Below, piece by piece: positions 7,141 to 14,869 of a stretch of DNA of 28,794 nucleotides. The stretch is from Candidatus Heimdallarchaeota archaeon (lineage in GTDB: Archaea; Asgardarchaeota; Heimdallarchaeia; Heimdallarchaeales; Heimdallarchaeaceae), in assembly GCA_016839875.1 (NCBI GenBank), contig JAEOTK010000396.1, positions 1 to 28,794 of the forward strand, given 5' to 3'. Position numbers and translations under genes: made by a program. The first letter of the stretch is position 1, and each line of letters begins with the position of its first letter. Below the pieces are notes generated by a model that worked only from the letters and a program-made list of their open reading frames with translations, did not search any database and was not told where the DNA came from.

Positions 7141-9849
7141 ATGTCAGATGAAGAAATTATTAAGATAACATTAGATGGCAAGGAAGTTGAGTGTAGAACA
7201 GATGAAACATATCTTTCTATAGCCGAAAGAAACGGCATTGAAATTCCAACTATCTGTCACCACCCCGCTCTAGAACCTGTTGGAAGATGCAGAGTTTGTG
7301 TTATTGAAGAAACGGTTGAGGATAAAGCAAAAACTGTAGCATCTTGCAAGGAACTTGCTAAGCCAAACGCTGTTATCAGAACAGATGCAGAAAGAATTTT
7401 AAGAACTAGAACAGCTTTAATCACTAAACTTGCTAGTTTACACACAGGTGAATGTCCAGAATGTGCTACAGGACGAAGTTGTAAAATTAAAGAGCTAGAG
7501 AGTAAATACTTAGAAGCACCAGTAGAACCTGTAGAAAAGGAAGTTGAATTAAAAGAAGTTAATGAATTCTTTTCTCTTAATTATGAAAATTGTATCAAAT
7601 GTGGTAGCTGTGTCAGAGTAACCCAAGAACTTCAAGTTTGTAATGTTCTTTCTATTGAAAGAGGTAAATTTGACGGATATCCATCAACACCCGATGGTGG
7701 AAGCTTTGAGAGTGCAGGTTGTGTAGCATGTGGAAATTGCGGAGTTGTTTGTCCAGCAAGTGCTCTTGTTAACCATCATTTGCGAGATGCAGATTATTGT
7801 GAAGATTTGGTAAGAACCACAACAGTTTGTTCTTATTGCGGAGTTGGCTGTAATTTTGATGTTTTAGCAAACCCTAACACTAAAACAATTTCTTATGTAG
7901 AATCTAATCATGATAATGTTGTTAATGGAATGGCGTTGTGTGTAAAAGGCAGATATGGCTGGGAATTCGTCAATCACCCAGAGAGACTAGATACACCTCT
8001 AATCAAGAAGAATGGAGAGTTTGTAGAAGCATCTTGGGATGAAGCATTAGATCTTGTTGAGAATAAATTGAAAGAGTTTCGAGATGAAAGTGGTCCTGGA
8101 GCTCTTGCTTTCTTGGCCTCTGCTAAATGTACTAACGAAGAAAATTACCTAATGCAGAAATTTGCTAGAGCTGCAATTGGAACCAACAACGTTGATCATT
8201 GTGCAAGATTATGCCATGCTTCAACAGTAACAGGACTAGCAAAAGCTTTTGGTTCAGGAGCTATGACAAACAGTATTGATGATTTAACTAATAATGCTGA
8301 AGTCATTTTCGTAATAGGGAGTAACACAACAGAAGCTCATCCCGTTATAGGAATTAAAATCAAACAAGCAATTAGAAGAGAAGATACTAAGGTTATTGTT
8401 GCTGATCCAAGAAGGATAGAACTTGTAGATCATTCAGAGATTTATTTACAGCATAAACCAGGATCAGATGTTGCGCTAATCAACGCTTTCATGAAAGTCA
8501 TCCTCGAAGAAAACCTACATGATGAAGAATTCATCAAAAGCAGAACTGAAGGATTTGAGGAGTTTAAAAAAGGTCTAGAAAGCACTTCACTTGAGTTACT
8601 GTGTAAGATAGCAAATGTCAATGTTGATGAAGTGAAAGAAGCTGCTAGGTTATATGCAAACGCTAAAACAGCTTCAATAGTTTATTCAATGGGTATAACT
8701 CAGCACACAACTGGTACTGATAATGTTCTATCTCTCGCCAATTTAGCTATGTTAACTGGAAACATTGGACGTCAAGGTGCAGGCGTTAATCCTCTTCGTG
8801 GTCAGAATAATGTTCAAGGAGCTTGTGATTTAGGAGGATTACCTAATGTCTACCCGGGATATCAAAATGTTACAATTCCAGAAAATAAAGCTAAATTTGA
8901 GAAAGCTTGGGGAGTATCTAATCTTGATGACAAGATTGGTTTAACTGTTGTAGAAATAATGCATGCGGCACATAAAGGAGATATTCGTGGAATTTACATA
9001 ATGGGAGAAAATCCAGCTTTAAGCGATCCAAATCTAAATCATGTAAAGGAAGCACTCGAAAATGTTGAATTCCTTGTGGTGCAAGATTTGTTTCTAACTG
9101 AAACTGCAAAGTATGCAGATGTTGTTTTACCAGGTGTATCCTTTGCAGAAAAAAATGGAACCTTTACAAACACAGAGAGAAGGGTTCAACGAGTAAGAAA
9201 AGCTGTAGACCCAATTGGAAAGAGAAGAGATGATTGGGCTATTCTTCAAGATATGTTGAGCCGTTTTGGAATAGAAGCAAATTATAGCAGTCCAAGTGAT
9301 ATTATGGATGAAATAGCTACAATCTCTCCATTATATGGAGGAATAAATTACGAAAGAATCAAGGAAGTTGGATTACAATGGCCTTGTAAAGACAAGGAAC
9401 ATGTTGGAACTAAAATTCTCCATCAAGGAGAGTTTAGCAGAGGTAAAGGTAAATTCCATGCTGTTACTTACATTGATCCTGCTGAATTGCCTGATGATGA
9501 GTATCCATTAATACTAACAACAGGAAGGATTCTATACCATTTCCATACTGGTACAATGTCACGTAGAGCCGAAGGATTGCATAAAAGAAGACCTATAGAA
9601 AGAAGTGAAATAAACGTTAATGATGCTAAGCAACTGGGAATTAATGATGGAGATAAAATTACTATAGAATCAAGAAGAGGAAAAGTTGAAACCGTAGCAC
9701 GAGTCACAGAGAGGATTCAAGAAGGGGTGGTTTTCATGAGTTTCCACTTCAAAGAGTCAGCTGCTAATCTCCTTACAAATGATGCCTTAGATCCTTATGC
9801 AAAGATTCCAGAATTCAAAGTTTGTGCAATTAAAATAACTAAAAAATAG
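7141..9849 (+). CDS. fdhA: Formate dehydrogenase alpha subunit, Mo/W-bisMGD, Cys type
   Basis: Large molybdopterin oxidoreductase. Counting from an alternative GTG start at 7132 (905 aa), the order is: a 2Fe-2S domain (C42, C53, C56, C72), a HxxxCxxCxxxxxC 4Fe-4S site (H104, C108, C111, C117), two ferredoxin clusters (C154/157/160 and C197/200/203/207), a further 4Fe-4S ligand set (C233, C236, C240, C270), then the bis-MGD catalytic domain. ARLCHASTV places Cys361-His362 where formate dehydrogenases have Sec/Cys-His, so this is a non-selenium FDH. It oxidises formate to CO2 or runs in reverse, using ferredoxin, NAD or F420 through partners. No electron-acceptor subunit (FdhB, NuoEF-like, hydrogenase) is adjacent. 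ATG 7141 was preferred, with a GTGA 5 nt before it. It converges with mobA. Confidence 0.93.
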   Translation: MSDEEIIKITLDGKEVECRTDETYLSIAERNGIEIPTICHHPALEPVGRCRVCVIEETVEDKAKTVASCKELAKPNAVIRTDAERILRTRTALITKLASLHTGECPECATGRSCKIKELESKYLEAPVEPVEKEVELKEVNEFFSLNYENCIKCGSCVRVTQELQVCNVLSIERGKFDGYPSTPDGGSFESAGCVACGNCGVVCPASALVNHHLRDADYCEDLVRTTTVCSYCGVGCNFDVLANPNTKTISYVESNHDNVVNGMALCVKGRYGWEFVNHPERLDTPLIKKNGEFVEASWDEALDLVENKLKEFRDESGPGALAFLASAKCTNEENYLMQKFARAAIGTNNVDHCARLCHASTVTGLAKAFGSGAMTNSIDDLTNNAEVIFVIGSNTTEAHPVIGIKIKQAIRREDTKVIVADPRRIELVDHSEIYLQHKPGSDVALINAFMKVILEENLHDEEFIKSRTEGFEEFKKGLESTSLELLCKIANVNVDEVKEAARLYANAKTASIVYSMGITQHTTGTDNVLSLANLAMLTGNIGRQGAGVNPLRGQNNVQGACDLGGLPNVYPGYQNVTIPENKAKFEKAWGVSNLDDKIGLTVVEIMHAAHKGDIRGIYIMGENPALSDPNLNHVKEALENVEFLVVQDLFLTETAKYADVVLPGVSFAEKNGTFTNTERRVQRVRKAVDPIGKRRDDWAILQDMLSRFGIEANYSSPSDIMDEIATISPLYGGINYERIKEVGLQWPCKDKEHVGTKILHQGEFSRGKGKFHAVTYIDPAELPDDEYPLILTTGRILYHFHTGTMSRRAEGLHKRRPIERSEINVNDAKQLGINDGDKITIESRRGKVETVARVTERIQEGVVFMSFHFKESAANLLTNDALDPYAKIPEFKVCAIKITKK

Positions 9850-9860
9850 ATATCTCGAAA

Positions 9861-10883
9861 TTAGTTGATTCTTCGAGGTTCTATACTCATTTTTTTTCTA
9901 AGTGAAGAAATCTCATTACTAATTTTTTCATTCTCTTCTTCAGGAAAATGTTGAACTAAGTCTTGAAGAGCATGAAGAGCTAGAAAAGGTAAACTTTCAT
10001 CTAACCACAATTTTGATTCTTCTTTCAACGCTGTTTTTCCGAAGTTTTGGTGATCTTTTGAAGAAATAATATCATTTTGAAAAAAGTATCTAGACCATAG
10101 GAAAGCAGCATAAAATTGTTTTTTATCAATTATTTCATTAATCAGATTAGTATAATTAACAGATTCTTGTGAAAAATTCAATTTCCGCAAATCAAATCTT
10201 CTAATTTCTCTTGGTTCAGGCATTACTATAGATTTATTTTCATTATGAACATAATTTACATTATTGGATTCCGATTGAAAATTGATATTATCAAAAACAC
10301 CGGGGGATAGCTTGTTCATTTCAAGAATCTCTTCAATATTGTAAATATTCAGATGAGATGACATTCTTATTATTACATCAGCTCTAGATAAAGATAAGTT
10401 CTGGAACTGTTTTGGAAAATATCTTTGGGATCCATAACGAGTGAGAAGAGGTTCAATCATACCACTTGAATAATCTAGAATACCAACCCCTCCATTTTCA
10501 GTTTTGATATTTTCAAGTACTTTAAAATCAATAAAAGGAAAATCTGTCGCTATAAATTGTATTTCTTTTTCTTTATACTTGGTTAAAATGGAAGTTATTC
10601 CCCGTAAAACACCTTGAATTTCTGTGTTCTCACTATCTACTACAAATATAGGCTTTAAGGAAGGTTCAAATTGATGAAAAACTTTCAGATAGTCTTCTTT
10701 TCTATCATCAGAATTTACAGATATGTAAATTGTATCATAACATGCCACAGCTCTTTTAACTAAATTAACTAGTAGGGGTACTCCCTCAAATTTGGTTAAC
10801 GCTTTGTCTTTCCATTTAACATTGATTTCTTGATATCTCCTGGAAAAGCCACCTGCAAGTATAGCTAAAACAGCTGAAGTCAT
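9861..10883 (-). CDS. mobA: MobA-like molybdenum cofactor guanylyltransferase with extra C-terminal domain
   Basis: MobA attaches GMP to molybdopterin, making the guanine dinucleotide form of the cofactor used by bis-MGD enzymes. The N-terminal 200 residues fit the nucleotidyltransferase fold: LAGGFSRR at 9-16, KWKDKAL at 23-29 (loop with a small insertion relative to the usual RMG-DKA), the metal-binding Asp in ATDFPF at 112-117, and a terminal VFDNINF block near 197 where MobA proteins normally end. About 138 further residues (203-340) form a predicted helical, unrecognised extension. The frame could open two codons earlier-looking as TTG-ATG; ATG 10883 is chosen, with an AT-rich TATA-like AGTAATTTATGG centred 27 nt upstream. 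Lying 11 nt from the fdhA stop (convergent), it plausibly serves that dehydrogenase. Confidence 0.85.
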   Translation of the reverse strand: MTSAVLAILAGGFSRRYQEINVKWKDKALTKFEGVPLLVNLVKRAVACYDTIYISVNSDDRKEDYLKVFHQFEPSLKPIFVVDSENTEIQGVLRGITSILTKYKEKEIQFIATDFPFIDFKVLENIKTENGGVGILDYSSGMIEPLLTRYGSQRYFPKQFQNLSLSRADVIIRMSSHLNIYNIEEILEMNKLSPGVFDNINFQSESNNVNYVHNENKSIVMPEPREIRRFDLRKLNFSQESVNYTNLINEIIDKKQFYAAFLWSRYFFQNDIISSKDHQNFGKTALKEESKLWLDESLPFLALHALQDLVQHFPEEENEKISNEISSLRKKMSIEPRRIN

Positions 10884-10926
10884 CAATTAGATTTAGATTC
10901 GGTACCATAAATTACTTTTGCGCTAT

Positions 10927-10960
10927 GATAAATAAAAAAGAAATAAAAATAAAAATAATT
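10927..10960 (-). terminator. T-rich terminator of the acidic repeat gene
   Basis: On the minus strand, just beyond the stop at 10969, the sequence is repeated T4-T5 tracts broken by single A (TTTTTATTTTTATTTC). This fits an archaeal U-tract terminator. Confidence 0.45.
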
Positions 10961-10968
10961 GGGAGAGC

Positions 10969-12369
10969 TTAGTATTCAAAGTCTTTTTTGGTTGATTCTT
11001 CAACAGTTTCTTCAACTGCTTCAGTTATCTCATCCATTTTTTCTTCAACTACTTGCTTAACGACATCTTCAAGTGATTCACCAATCACGTCTTCGACTAC
11101 ATCTTCGGCAATTTCCTCAGCAACTTCCTCAGCAACATCCTCTGTAGTTTTTTCGATTACATCTTCAACTACTTCTTCAACTACTTCTTCAACTATTTCT
11201 TCGACAGCTTCTGTAACTTCTTCAACTATTTCTTCAACTGCTTCTTCAACAGCTTCTTCGATAGTTTCTTCGATGTCTTTACCTTCTTCAAGAGCTTCTT
11301 CTATCTCCTCTTCAACCTCTTCAAGAACCTCTTCAACAACTTCCTCAACAACTTTTTCAATGAGCTCTTCCGCTTTTTCTTCAAGAGCTTCTCTGACTAC
11401 ACCTTCGAAAGTTACATCGCCCAACTCTTGAGCAACACCAGCTGCAACCTTATCGACTACTTCGTCAACAACTTCTTCAACAACATCCTCTACAACCTGT
11501 TCAATTGCAGATTTATCTTCAATAGGTTCGATTGCAGGTTCATGAGTTGGATCTATAATAGGTTGAGGATCAACTACTGGCTCAGGCTCAGGCTCTGGAA
11601 TAGTCTCGACAATTGGCTCAGGTTCAGGCTCAGGCTCAGGAATAGTCTCGACAATTGGTTCAGGTTCAGGCTCTGGAATAGTCTCGACAATTGGCTCAGG
11701 CTCAGGCTCAGGAATAGTCTCGACAATTGGCTCAGGTTCTGGCTCAGGCTCAGGAATAGTCTCGACAATTGGCTCAGGCTCAGGCTCAGGTTCAGGAATA
11801 GTCTCGACAATTGGCTCAGGTTCTGGCTCAGGTTCAGGTTCAGTGAAAATAATTGTTTGGGGTTCAGGCTCAATTGTAGATTCAGCAGGATATTCCTTGG
11901 GTGGAAGAAGCTGCTGATCTTCTGGTTTCTTTTCTACTCTAGCTTGTACATGTTTTGGAAATGAATCTTGTCTGGAGTCTCCTTGGAAACCACCCAAATC
12001 AGTTTCAATATATTTCTCTTGTACTGTTAGATTTAGATCACCAATATTATCTTCAGTTATTTGTTCTAATCTACATTTGATTCCTACTCTTTCCCCGTTA
12101 CCCAGCAGAAAGCCAGATCTGCTGATTGTATCAGCTTGCCTTCGTCCTGTTCTTTGAGCAACAAGACCAAGATGCTTGCCAAATATAAGGTGCCATTCAT
12201 CTTTGTCGCGATTGAAAATTAAAACTCCATCGATATCCAGACTAGACAATCTTCCACTTATTTCTGATGAATCAGAATCAAGTAACTGTTGGAATTTTGC
12301 TTGGTCCTTTAATTCGGTGAAATCTCCCTTACTATGATCGTATGCTAGAAAAACATTTGTTGGACCCAT
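10969..12369 (-). CDS. Unrecognised acidic repeat protein: small N-terminal domain, PE repeats, Glu/Val helix
   Basis: Not recognised. Three parts are visible in the 466 aa. Residues 1-125 look globular (beta-rich pattern, with IDGVLIF near 46-52 and [15 protein letters not shown] at 73-87). Residues 160-285 are extended Pro-Glu repeats: six IVETI units separated by EPEP runs, encoded by a 36/42-bp DNA repeat. Residues 285-466 are extremely acidic, dominated by V/I-V-E-E four-residue steps that would form a long amphipathic helix. No signal peptide or TM segment is seen, so a cytoplasmic or membrane-surface filament/spacer is possible. It lies upstream in coordinates of, and on the same strand as, two five-TM proteins. 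Long open frames opposite the repeats are by-products of the biased composition. A T-rich terminator follows. Confidence 0.8.
   Translation of the reverse strand: MGPTNVFLAYDHSKGDFTELKDQAKFQQLLDSDSSEISGRLSSLDIDGVLIFNRDKDEWHLIFGKHLGLVAQRTGRRQADTISRSGFLLGNGERVGIKCRLEQITEDNIGDLNLTVQEKYIETDLGGFQGDSRQDSFPKHVQARVEKKPEDQQLLPPKEYPAESTIEPEPQTIIFTEPEPEPEPEPIVETIPEPEPEPEPIVETIPEPEPEPEPIVETIPEPEPEPIVETIPEPEPEPIVETIPEPEPEPEPIVETIPEPEPEPVVDPQPIIDPTHEPAIEPIEDKSAIEQVVEDVVEEVVDEVVDKVAAGVAQELGDVTFEGVVREALEEKAEELIEKVVEEVVEEVLEEVEEEIEEALEEGKDIEETIEEAVEEAVEEIVEEVTEAVEEIVEEVVEEVVEDVIEKTTEDVAEEVAEEIAEDVVEDVIGESLEDVVKQVVEEKMDEITEAVEETVEESTKKDFEY
11576..11842. repeat. Coding minisatellite, six copies, 36/42-bp period
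   Basis: The 20-mer GGAATAGTCTCGACAATTGG recurs exactly or nearly so at 11597, 11639, 11675, 11711, 11753 and 11795, giving spacings of 42, 36, 36, 42 and 42 bp. Between copies are variable numbers of the 6-bp unit GGCTCA/GGTTCA. Every spacing is a multiple of 6 (and so of 3), and the repeat keeps the minus-strand frame open as [12 protein letters not shown] units. Confidence 0.95.
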
Positions 12370-12471
12370 ATTGGTACCTCTCAGTAAATCTTTAGTGAAA
12401 GAGCTAATTTAGTTAAAAAAGTTATTCTCTTTAGGCAATGGTACAGATTCCCATTTTAAGTACTTTTAACA

Positions 12472-12501
12472 TAAAAAGAAAAGAAAGAAAAAAAGAAAAG
12501 A
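12472..12501 (-). terminator. T-rich terminator after the 752-aa membrane protein gene
   Basis: Directly downstream of the minus-strand stop at 12503 is a 30-nt pyrimidine run (T tracts of up to seven with single C breaks), as expected for archaeal termination. Confidence 0.45.
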
Positions 12502-12502
12502 G

Positions 12503-14761
12503 TTATTGTGCCGTGATATCACCTAAGTCGGTATTAACAGACGCTAAAGAATTTATAATGTCAGTGAACCTTGTTCCCACTTCAGCAATTTCAAGAGGAG
12601 ATGGGCTACCACCTGCAGCGATGCCTAGTATGATAATCATATCGTCCTGAACATCGATGAGAGATAGACGTATGTTGTGAATAGCTGTAACACTACCTGT
12701 AAGCTGTATCATTCCACCAGCCTCTGTCTGATTCATATAGACTTCAGCATTGTACATATCATCAATTGCTGAATCAAGTGAATCATTTGCTGCTGTGAAG
12801 TGAATAGTAGCTGCTGGATAATTGGCTAGATCAAAATCAGTTTTTCCATCAGTTACTTCCGTAGTCATTGTTTTTAGATCATTCATTGCTGAAAATAGAT
12901 AATAGAATGAATTAGCTATGTAGTTTGCATTCCTTGCATTTGTTGTTAAGTTGAATTGATTGAAGTTTGTAGCAAATTCATATGCAGTAGAACTGAACTC
13001 ACCATAGGTATTATTACTCGCTTTTTCTTGGATACCAGCGATATTAGCATCAAGTGAATCAGCACTTACCATTAACTCATCTGTAGAATTCCTGAAAGCA
13101 TCTAAATCATTTAAGAGAGGACTATAATCTGTAACATTTTCATAACCTACATCAAGGTTAGATAAGGTTGAATTCAATCCCATCAAAACTGGACCCAAAT
13201 CTCCTCCGAAGTAACTAATATCAGCTGCTAGACTAGTCATATCCACTAAGAATGCAACTGTATAGTTCAGAATTGGAGTATCTGAATAGATTAGTGCATT
13301 CACTTCAGGAGTGTTTAGAGCATTATAGGTAACATTGAAATGTTCTCCTGCTCCGTCAAAGTAAGCGTCTGTTCCAACGAAATCTGTTTCTTCTCCTATT
13401 GATTCAGCTGCTTTCATAATATTGTATGCTCCCTTGAAGAAGTGTATCAAAGTTGCATACTCACTTTGGGTTCCATTTGCAAATGTTGGAGCGCCGATTA
13501 ATACATCTATAAGACCGGTTGCATCCTCAAACATATCGATATAACCTTCGATTTGATCGAAAATTGGATCAACAGAGTCTCCAGCTTCAAAAGGAAGCTC
13601 TCCAATAGCTGCTTCAATATCGGCCCAATTGACTTCTTGAACTTCTGCTAATGCTTCATCTAGAATGTCAGAGCTGTTACTGAATTGTAATAATCCATCG
13701 TTGACATATTCTATTCCTTCGTTGAACAGGTCATCGTCTATAGCTTTTCTTATTTCTTCTCCTTGAGCATTTAATATTCCTCCTCCACTTGTGTTTAGAG
13801 CTTGAGAGATGGAATTAAATCCTTGGAAAACTTGGAAGGATGCATTGGCAAATGGTCCAACACCTCTAAATAAGATGAAGACTGCTTGGAATAGATGATT
13901 TAAATCATCTGCAGCTTCTCCAACACCATAAGGTAGGAGTCCTAATCCCCAGAGAAATGCTGCTATATCCTCTCCGCCTTTTTCAAGCCATTCCGCAGCG
14001 AGATTGAAACTTTCGACCGCTTGGTTAATGTCTGATTGATTAGCGTTTTGGATGTCCATTAAGACTGTAAAACCGTCAATCATATAGAATGCTCCAATGC
14101 TAATATTTGATCCTAGGTCCAATACACCTGCAACTAGAAGGTGGATTGTTGGTGCTATAATCATTCCTAGAATGAAGAACACAAGGGCAAAGAACCCTGA
14201 AAGCAATAGCATCCACCTGGGTTTTTGCGTGAATATCTGTATTATCCACGTAAGCCCTACCGTCCCAAAGAACAATATCGGGAGCATAAGCACTAAGTCA
14301 ATAACAAAAGCTAAGGGAGCGAATTTTTGAATATTATCCATATTAGCCACAATTTCTTGTGGAACATTATTTTCCCAAAGTTCTGTTTCACTAAATTCAT
14401 CAACGTGATCGACTAATAGTACGACACGTTCTGAAACGGGAGCAAGCGGGTTGTAGATTGGAGCATTTAGATAATGTAAGAGTGCTCCAGCACCGAAGAT
14501 TATTATTATTAAGAGTGGAATAGTAAGTACAACTTTCATTTTACTCCTTGTTAATCCTACGAATATCCCCAAACCAAGAAGACCCAAAACATATGCAATT
14601 ATTGTAGCGATAAAACTATCAGCTGGTTTCATTGCAGCTTCTAATATAAACATTAAAGCTAGAGTCCAAATGGTAAGAAACAAGAGTCCCCAACCAAGAA
14701 AACTCCATTTTTTCTCTTCTTGTTCTGGAGGCATATCATATGCTATTTTTTCATTACTCAT
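12503..14761 (-). CDS. Five-TM membrane protein with large predicted outer helical domain (paralogue A, 752 aa)
   Basis: Not recognised as a named family. After a short polar start there are five hydrophobic segments at about residues 20-43, 50-71, 77-98, 150-178 and 183-214. Residues 215-752 (about 540 aa) then lack TM segments and are rich in Asn, Ser, Thr, Asp and helical heptad-like stretches, with some 15 N-x-S/T sequons. With an inside N-terminus, five TMs place this domain outside the cell, which agrees with the sequons (archaeal N-glycosylation sites). The conserved YNPLAP-x-ER motif lies in the TM3-TM4 loop. It is a clear paralogue of the next gene (shared blocks such as HF-x-GAYN-x-x-KAA and GYEN-x-T). 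Function is unknown; a surface adhesin, sensor or structural membrane organiser are guesses. Confidence 0.85.
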   Translation of the reverse strand: MSNEKIAYDMPPEQEEKKWSFLGWGLLFLTIWTLALMFILEAAMKPADSFIATIIAYVLGLLGLGIFVGLTRSKMKVVLTIPLLIIIIFGAGALLHYLNAPIYNPLAPVSERVVLLVDHVDEFSETELWENNVPQEIVANMDNIQKFAPLAFVIDLVLMLPILFFGTVGLTWIIQIFTQKPRWMLLLSGFFALVFFILGMIIAPTIHLLVAGVLDLGSNISIGAFYMIDGFTVLMDIQNANQSDINQAVESFNLAAEWLEKGGEDIAAFLWGLGLLPYGVGEAADDLNHLFQAVFILFRGVGPFANASFQVFQGFNSISQALNTSGGGILNAQGEEIRKAIDDDLFNEGIEYVNDGLLQFSNSSDILDEALAEVQEVNWADIEAAIGELPFEAGDSVDPIFDQIEGYIDMFEDATGLIDVLIGAPTFANGTQSEYATLIHFFKGAYNIMKAAESIGEETDFVGTDAYFDGAGEHFNVTYNALNTPEVNALIYSDTPILNYTVAFLVDMTSLAADISYFGGDLGPVLMGLNSTLSNLDVGYENVTDYSPLLNDLDAFRNSTDELMVSADSLDANIAGIQEKASNNTYGEFSSTAYEFATNFNQFNLTTNARNANYIANSFYYLFSAMNDLKTMTTEVTDGKTDFDLANYPAATIHFTAANDSLDSAIDDMYNAEVYMNQTEAGGMIQLTGSVTAIHNIRLSLIDVQDDMIIILGIAAGGSPSPLEIAEVGTRFTDIINSLASVNTDLGDITAQ

Positions 14762-14869
14762 ATTTTAACCTCAGAAATCATTACTGGATTCTAATTATAG
14801 AATAGCAATATTGACTATTTATATGTGTTGAAATTATTAAAACGCCTATCCAATGATTCTATAGGTACT

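Noticed and set aside
11576..11842. Possible CRISPR array
   Set aside because: The repeats of 20 bp with 16-22 bp between copies have spacers made of the same 6-bp unit, not unique sequences, and the whole block is in frame.
10988..11964. Long open frames on the plus strand opposite the acidic repeat gene (Ser/Thr-rich and Arg/Asn/Leu-rich products)
   Set aside because: They mirror the Glu/Val and Pro-Glu repeats in other frames. The compositions are non-protein-like and they have no start signals; the minus-strand frame has a globular N-terminal domain, a good start and a terminator.
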